Of a stretch of DNA of 64,000 bases, positions 57,796-64,000 are shown one piece after another. The notes under the pieces were generated by a model that was not told the DNA's origin, did no database searches, and was given only the letters and a program-made list of their open reading frames with translations. Numbering within the stretch: the stretch's first letter is position 1; each line of letters begins with the position of its first letter. A program made the position numbers and the translations under genes. Source of the stretch: Erythrocercus mccallii (taxonomy: Eukaryota; Chordata; Aves; Passeriformes; Dicruridae); the NCBI GenBank assembly GCA_013397435.1, contig VZRG01000182.1, positions 550,701 to 614,700 on the forward strand, written 5' to 3'.

Positions 57796-60500
57796 AATAA
57801 CAGAAATGAGAACAGCTCTTAAACCCTTTAGACGTCCAGGAGTAAACAGACATAAAGTTATGGAATTAAACTTCAGCAGCAAAGATGAGATATGCACTGG
57901 GGGGAGGCGAATAAAGCTATCAGGCAGGCCCAGGGAAAGCATGGGCCCTCCATCACTGCAAGCCCTGGAGACAAATGTGCTGAGACACAGACGCACTCAA
58001 TTCTCCCACCGGGGCAGGAGAGACCTCAGCAGGCACTTTCCAGCCTTACATTCAATTATCCTGTGACTCTACAAAACTACTGCCATCACAGTATTATTCG
58101 TCTCTTCAGAAACTATGCAGCCACTAGTGAAATAAAATAAAGGGAGAAGAGGGGATGATGAGGGGTTTTTTTCAATAAGTTTCTTGTGATGGATGTGAGA
58201 CTCTGATAGGCTCCTGGGTGCCTATTAAGGAAACCTCCAGATGGATACAAGTCCAATATTTCCCTTTTTGCCTTCTTTTTACCCTCACTACGATTATTTA
58301 GATTCCATTTTGTTTATACTAATCTTAGTGCATCACATCCTCCACAACAATTTTCAAATATATCCCCTCAGAGTAGCCCAAGAGATCCCCTGCATGATAA
58401 AGAAGTGCCAGGAATCTTTTTCTTCTTCTTTTTTCTTTTTATTTTTTTAATGAACATGTTTTTGAGTTAATAATATGCTGAGGGAGCAGCTGCACTCAGC
58501 AAAACTCCAGCTATAAAACCCTGAAAAGCTTGTGTTTCTTTCACATCATACTGCAGCCAAGCCAGCTGAGCCTACATCTGCCTCAAATCACTGGCAGGTA
58601 AATTTTGTGTCTCACTACAGGGATGAAGTCCCACTGGGTTATTTTATTTATTTGAAGCAGAGCAAACCGAAACATTTGGTTTAGCTTGAAATCATGTTTC
58701 TCCCCAAAGTTCACATGAATTTCAACAGACTTTTCTCTTTTTTTGCACCGTTTTGTTTTGATGTGTCTGGTTTTAGTGTATGTGCTGCATGCTTGCAGGC
58801 ACAAACAAAAGCCATAAAACTGATGGGGGATTGCCATGGCTGTTTGTGCTGCCATGTGCTTCAAGGACCACGACAAAGGAGCACGGTGCTTGTATTTGTA
58901 AACTCTAAAACACAGAAACTCAAGGTGGGCAGCACCAAGACCAATTTGAGTAAATAAACCCTAAAACGGGTGGGGTATGCATGCATATAACAGCAATCCA
59001 AATATCCCAGATTTTCTCTTTATCTAACCCTGTTAGCTTTTCCTAGTTTTGATGTTCCTCTTGGTATTTGCATCCACATCCCCTTAAATCATTTCTGTTC
59101 CCGTAAATCCCTTCTGTATTGCCAACACTGCATTGGGTTTGTCTTTTCAGGTTGCCATTCCAAACAAATGCTGTTTTAAAATTGTTTAACAGTTTTCCAA
59201 GCCCTTAAATCACACATGCACATAACCACCCAACTGATCTGGGGAGTACTGCTCCACCAAATCATAATCTTAAAGGTCAACAATGCCAGTTCAAGAAAAC
59301 CCTGACCACAGGTTATAAGATCTTTCTTTGCTCTGCAATCCCCCCCTGCTCATCCTTGGTGACTTTCCTGCTCCCACCTCCCCTTTCACCTGCTCCTCCT
59401 CGTGGCTCAGGAACTTCAGTCACACAGATTTGAAGGTTGGTTTAAATAAGTTTCTTTCAGCAGCCCTCTCCAGCATCAATGACTCTTTCCCTACCTCCGG
59501 AGATATCAGATAAAGCTGTTTAAGGATTATTCTGATCTGTTTGTTTACGGTTTTGAAATGATATCTCGTGCTTAGTTATCCTCATGGGAGTTTTACATTC
59601 TGGAGTCACTGAGTATTTAGCCAGAAAAAAATCATTTAATGTAGGAACTTCAACAATCATCAGTAAGTTTGACCAGATCAGTTAATTACTAATATCAGAA
59701 TACACTGATGGCATTTATTTTGCTGCTCCTTAACTGCTTTGAGAGGAAAAAGGGAATTATTTGGGAAAAAGCTTGAGATTAATAATCAATTTCACTACAT
59801 GAATAAAAGCAAGAAATTAGTGCCCAAGTCCAGTGGAAAGATGCAAATAAAATACCTGCACATGGAAAGAGAATTCATTTTGCTTGTGTTTATAAATAAA
59901 GCATGTAAACCGTTGATTTTGGACTTTATAACTCACTGAAAATGTTAGTCAGAAAGTGTGAATTAACGTCACCAGATGTAGCCACTGACCTACTTAAATT
60001 AAAAGACAACTCTGATCCATTATCAAGAACAACAGAGTACAAATGAAACAAAAAAATGAATATTCTACTCATTTTAAAGAATTTGTATGATCTCAGTTTT
60101 CAAAGCAGACCTCTTGCAGCTTTTATCTGACCTTCATGGCACAGGAATTCATGGCACGGGGATGAATGACAGCTGCCAGTTCTGCTCAGAGCACTGACAG
60201 TGGTTACCTGTGGGCCAGTGCACCTGTGAGCCTGCAGTGAGAAAGCCACAGAGATCACAGCTCAATCTGCATTTCCTGCAGACATTAGCAGGAAAAATAA
60301 CCACATGAACTGCATGTATAATTTGGCAAGCATGGGCATAAAAGTGCCAAATGATTTTTCTCTGCCACTGACTGACAGATATGTCGAGGACTCAACCAGT
60401 TCTTTCCTTAGCTCAGGAGTACTGTGAGATGTATTTTGCTCATCCTTTACACATGCTGATCCTCTGAAAATTCTCCAAGGTGTAAAGTCCTATAGTATCT
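57796..60500. other. Unique DNA with a small inverted repeat, no gene seen
   Basis: TGCTGAG (58476-58482) and CTCAGCA (58495-58501) are inverted around a 12-bp core holding the palindrome GCAGCTGC. A pyrimidine/T-rich run lies at about 58417-58448. Open frames at 57793-58140 overlap on both strands and lack domains. No gene or mobile element recognised. Confidence 0.6.
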
Positions 60501-60507
60501 CATTAAG

Positions 60508-60660
60508 GATTGTTCAAAATCCTTAATTATAATAATAATAATTATTATTACAGATATATAAACATTGAAATATCTAAAAATATATTAAAAATATAAAATA
60601 AAATATAGTTGTTGTAATTATATTAATTATTATAATCCTTAATTATATGCATAGTTGTCC
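60508..60660. repeat. AT-rich palindromic patch
   Basis: TAATAATAAT (60530-60539) and ATTATTATTA (60541-60550) are inverted around one A. AAGGATT and AATCCTT near 60506-60525 form a second small inverted pair. The word ATCCTTAATTAT recurs near 60519 and 60635. The sequence between them is almost pure A/T. Such patches extrude cruciforms easily and often vary in length. Confidence 0.8.
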
Positions 60661-63655
60661 ACAGAAATCTAGGTGGGAGATACTTTGCATCATTTACTAC
60701 CATCTATACATGTGACTGACATTTTGGTTCTTCCCCTCTTGCTCCTCAATATCACTGCATTAACCATAGGGACACACTAATCCTTGCTAACTCCTGAAAT
60801 ATTTATAGAATCATTGCTTTATGCCTTTTATGTACATTTTCGTGATTAACTGACTTATGTTAGGGCATCTGATTTTACTCTTATAACCCTGCACTTAAAC
60901 TTTGTCATGCTTCCTTTTGGATTTTCAGGACCATGATTTATTACAGATACTTCCTCTTCTTGTCACTTTTGAGATTCAGGTTTGCTTGCCAGTGTGTTTG
61001 TGCTTTCTTCTGGTTTCTTTTCCTTATTTTCCTTTCACAGACCTGGAACACTGCAACCTTAATTTTGCTAAAAGAGGCTTTCTTGAATCCCTGAACTGTC
61101 TGATTCTGATGATTTACATTTTCTTTTAGAGTGGGGATAAATACCTATTAAGGACGGGGGTGGGTATTCATTTTGGAAATAAAAGCACTTCCAATATGAC
61201 ATGCTGTCTACTTCAGTGCAGAACAGTGACACGTACCTCACCGCCTGCTCCCCTGAGTTTGTAAAACTTCCTTTTTCATGTTGTAACTCACATGTGCTGA
61301 CATAAAAAACCAAACAAGCAAAGGCCAGGGATGTGTAAGAGACAGTTCTTGGAGATACAGAAGGAGAAAGGCCAAGGTAAATCTTGCCTGACAAATCCTT
61401 TGCTGACTACCACCAGTGGATTCACAGTGTGAATTATAGAACACTTGCTGCAGTTTGCTTCTTAACGTTCAAAAAACTTCTTTTGAGACATTCAAATTGA
61501 CTGTGCAAAAGGTTTACGGTATTTATTTGCCATCATGCACATGAAAATGTAGAACAATTGCACAGATGGGCAGTTTCATGTGCTTTTCATTAACTTTTTT
61601 CTTTTTAAACACACCTTCTTTGCTCGAGCTAGTTTCTGCTGGTTCAGTTTTACGACATGATGGTTTATAAAATTTCTGTCAAACTGTGTTACTGTTTGAT
61701 CATGTTAAGGACAATCAGGGTAAGTGTTGCCAGTTACAGTTTTCCATCCCAGCCAAGTCACAGTGTACATGTGGTGCAAGGTATAAGGAAACACAAAGAC
61801 TGATTAGCGTGCAAAGTGCAATGCAGCAGTCTTTACCATTCATCATTAACGTCAGAGTGGATTTTCAGAATCAAGAGGCTTCTCCCACAGCCATTGCAGG
61901 TTTGAAAGAACTTTTCTTTACAAAGAAAAGCCAATCAGAAATTATGCAACATGTGTGAGCATCATCTTCAGCCATGAGCTCCTTCTCAGAAAGAGAAATA
62001 CTGCTCCTATCACATTTTCTTGCTACCTTCTCCTAAAAGTTCAGGAAACATGTCAGAAGAGCTTTCCTTAATTCAGAACAGTGAACTTTCCCATGCATTT
62101 CCCAGAAAAGCTTCACTTCCTGAAAATGCTGCTGTGTCCGCTCCAGAACTCCTGAAGCCCTCTCTTTAAAGCTTGGCACAAAAGAGACAAGGATGATCAC
62201 TGTCATCTTTGGACTTCATGTAATAAATGGAAGTGGACTTTAGGGAAAAAAGAGGATCACAAAAAAAAGCAAGGCCAGCAAACCACTCTCCTGAAGATCT
62301 TAGAGACCTCCCAGTTCTCTTTTGTCTTCTGTATTTCATTGCTAAACATCCGAGTGTTCTTTCTGATTATGCTTTGCCTATTTATAAGTGGGAAAAAACC
62401 TAAATTCAGACTAATCTCTACATTTAAAGACTTATTTGACAATCACGAAGGAAATTCTTTGTGTACTTAACCCGTTCTGCCCGTGCAGACATTAATGGAG
62501 CATACGTGTTCAATGGCCTAAAAGGCATCTCTTCAGCAGGAACTTTCAGAAGGTGAATCCTCATGAAATGACTCTCAAAATGACAATTTTTAAATATTTT
62601 CCTTGCCAGGCAAAAATCTCATTTCAAGCAGCCAATGCATTTGTATGCTTGACAAGAATGAGCAACAATTTATTGCACATTGCCTGCTTCACGGGTTAAT
62701 ACAAGAAACTGACACTTAGACATGTCAGAGTTCATACAGAGCCATGTCGCCAGAGGAATTGTTTGGAGAACATTGCAGCAGGCACTATTCCATCACAATC
62801 TCCAAAAAGCCTGCACATCCACCCCTTCTGTAGGCAGTCTGGCTCCCTGAAATCACTTAGAATCCTCTCAAGAAGACTTTTGGGACAAAGTGGAAGACAG
62901 AAAGTTCATAGACAACAAATAATTAAAGAAGGCTCTCAAATGACTTCTGTGCCAGATGATGTTCTGGAAGTGCCCGATTAATCATAATCAAATATCTGTG
63001 ATTAACAAAAAGTGACTCCAAATATATGGAAACCAAATAAATATAGTGGCTTGTAGCCTTGTCATTTTGCCTCATAAGTCAGTCAGACCTCCCACGTTAA
63101 GCAGTGCTGAGCCAAACATGAATTTAAATAGGAGATCCTCCAAGGAAAACTGAGTGCAGGAAGGAAACAGTGCTGGTAGTCCTTGTCTGCCTGAGTTACT
63201 ACCGAACTAAGGTGCTTGCATGATGCCAACAGCACAGGACTGAGGCTGTAGAAGAAACTCAAATCTTTGAACCCTAGCTGCTAGAGTTTATTAAAAGTCC
63301 CTCAACTGTATTTTGAAAATTAATGATGGCCATGTAGCCAAATTTCATAGTAGATAATTATAACAAAACAAATATCCTGGCAGTTTGGAGTGGATACAGT
63401 ATTTTCTTTCATTTCCTTCCTATTAAGTATCATGAAGTATTAATGTAAAGAATTACAAAGTTCTACTCAAGAAGTGAGTTCACGCATGTTCTAGCATTGA
63501 ATAAAAAAGATTATAGCATCTTGTGCTATATCACATTCATTTTTTTTTTAAGGCCCATGTTGCTTCTTCTTTGTAATTTGTTTTTTACTCACAAAGAGCA
63601 CAGTAAGCAAATCTCTTTGGAGGATTTCATAGTGCATGAAGGTAAGTGAGTAACT
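60661..63655. other. Unique AT-rich DNA, no gene seen
   Basis: No supported gene. Two short splice-bounded open stretches (61648-61719 and 63604-63641) were noted but are at chance level. No RNA gene or further repeat recognised. Confidence 0.6.
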
Positions 63656-63657
63656 CG

Positions 63658-63764
63658 TGATTCTTAGAGCAGTTTAATCTGGAAGCATCCTCAGGAATTC
63701 ATGTAGTCTAATGACCTGCTCAAACCAAAGTCAATGCCAAAGTTAGGTCTGGGTGCCCAGGGCC
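63658..63764 (-). mobile_element. Old CR1 LINE 3' fragment (minus orientation)
   Basis: A diverged reverse-complement CR1 end: TCTGGAAGCATCCTCAGGAA, CATGTAGTCTAATGACCTGC, TCAAACCAAAGTCAATGCC and GTGCCCAGGGCC correspond in order to the usual TGGAAGG / CATCTAGTCCAACC / CTGCTCAAAGCAGGGTCAA / TTGCCCAGG blocks. It is clearly older than the copies at 26.0 and 44.0 kb. Confidence 0.82.
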
Positions 63765-63765
63765 T

Positions 63766-64000
63766 TGCAATTTACAGATACAAATAATACTCTCCCAATT
63801 TCATATGTCATATGGAAAAAAATAGCTGGGGAGAAATTTTTGTTCTTTACTTGTTTTGGGAAAGCCCAGTGCCATAGCATTCCACAAATTCCTATTCGAA
63901 TGTTGCCCCATTTTGTTTGCACTTGCAAGTTTTTGTGCATTCACAGCCTAATTCAGTGTGATGATAAGTTATCATTAGTGCTGGCAGCTCAGAATGTTCA
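63766..64000. other. Unique AT-rich DNA to window end
   Basis: Nothing recognisable. The short minus-strand open frame at 63743-63940 overlaps the CR1 end and has no domain. Confidence 0.6.

Noticed and set aside
61648..61719. 72-bp phase-0 open stretch between a CAG and a strong GTAAGTG donor word
   Set aside because: Twenty-four open codons between splice-like words is expected often by chance in 64 kb; the acceptor tract is weak.
63604..63641. 38-bp possible micro-exon (KQISLEDFIVHE frame) before a GTAAGTGAGT donor
   Set aside because: Too short to distinguish from chance; no neighbouring exon to join it to.
1..64000. Search by eye for tRNA, snRNA, 5S and rRNA genes
   Set aside because: No GGTTCGAANCC-type B box with a matching A box, and no recognisable U-snRNA or rRNA core was seen; a covariance-model scan would settle this.

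Overview
This window looks like non-coding nuclear DNA of a bird. The main evidence is a set of at least seven truncated 3' ends of CR1 retrotransposons, the LINE family that dominates avian genomes. They carry the typical stretch containing GAAGCTGTGGATGC, GGCCAGG(T/C)TGGATGGGG and CCATGGCAGGG, and several end close to the ATTCTATGAT-type CR1 terminus. The rest fits: a mostly AT-rich, CpG-poor background, no bacterial-style gene packing, short open frames only, and many A-rich and simple repeats. I cannot name the species, the chromosome or the nearest genes. The window could be a gene desert or the inside of a very long intron.

No protein-coding gene, rRNA, tRNA, snRNA or CRISPR array can be supported. 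The longer open frames come from microsatellites, CR1 copies, A-rich tracts or small tandem duplications, or have no recognisable domain. Three short segments have exon-like signals (41249-41382, 53536-53678 and the frame at 2273-2752). All are listed with low confidence because such signals also arise by chance in 64 kb.

Layout. 1-2.3 kb: a compound AGATAT/CATATA microsatellite, then plain AT-rich DNA. 2.4-2.9 kb: a CpG-dense patch with strong inverted repeats, the most distinctive unexplained feature. 2.9-23 kb: unique sequence with a CAGA microsatellite (7.9 kb), several perfect inverted repeats (9.05, 12.6, 14.9 kb), a diverged direct duplication (14.0 kb) and possible regulatory blocks. 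23-29 kb: two CR1 copies, an (AT)n tract and a 76-bp-period tandem duplication. 30-34.2 kb: two C-rich/G-quadruplex motifs, a three-arm inverted repeat, a GC-rich patch, an A-rich tract and two small tandem duplications. 36-38 kb: the densest cluster of homeodomain/octamer-like words. 40-46 kb: three CR1 copies. 49-58 kb: inverted repeats, purine tracts, and a CR1 copy folded back on an inverted fragment. 60.5 kb: an AT-rich palindromic patch. 63.7 kb: an old CR1 fragment.

Nothing here works as a gene system. The best follow-up targets are the CpG patch at 2.4-2.9 kb, the G3T-type quadruplex motif at 30.16 kb and the homeodomain/octamer cluster at 36.2-36.4 kb. Conservation, expression and methylation data would decide these; they cannot be judged from one sequence.
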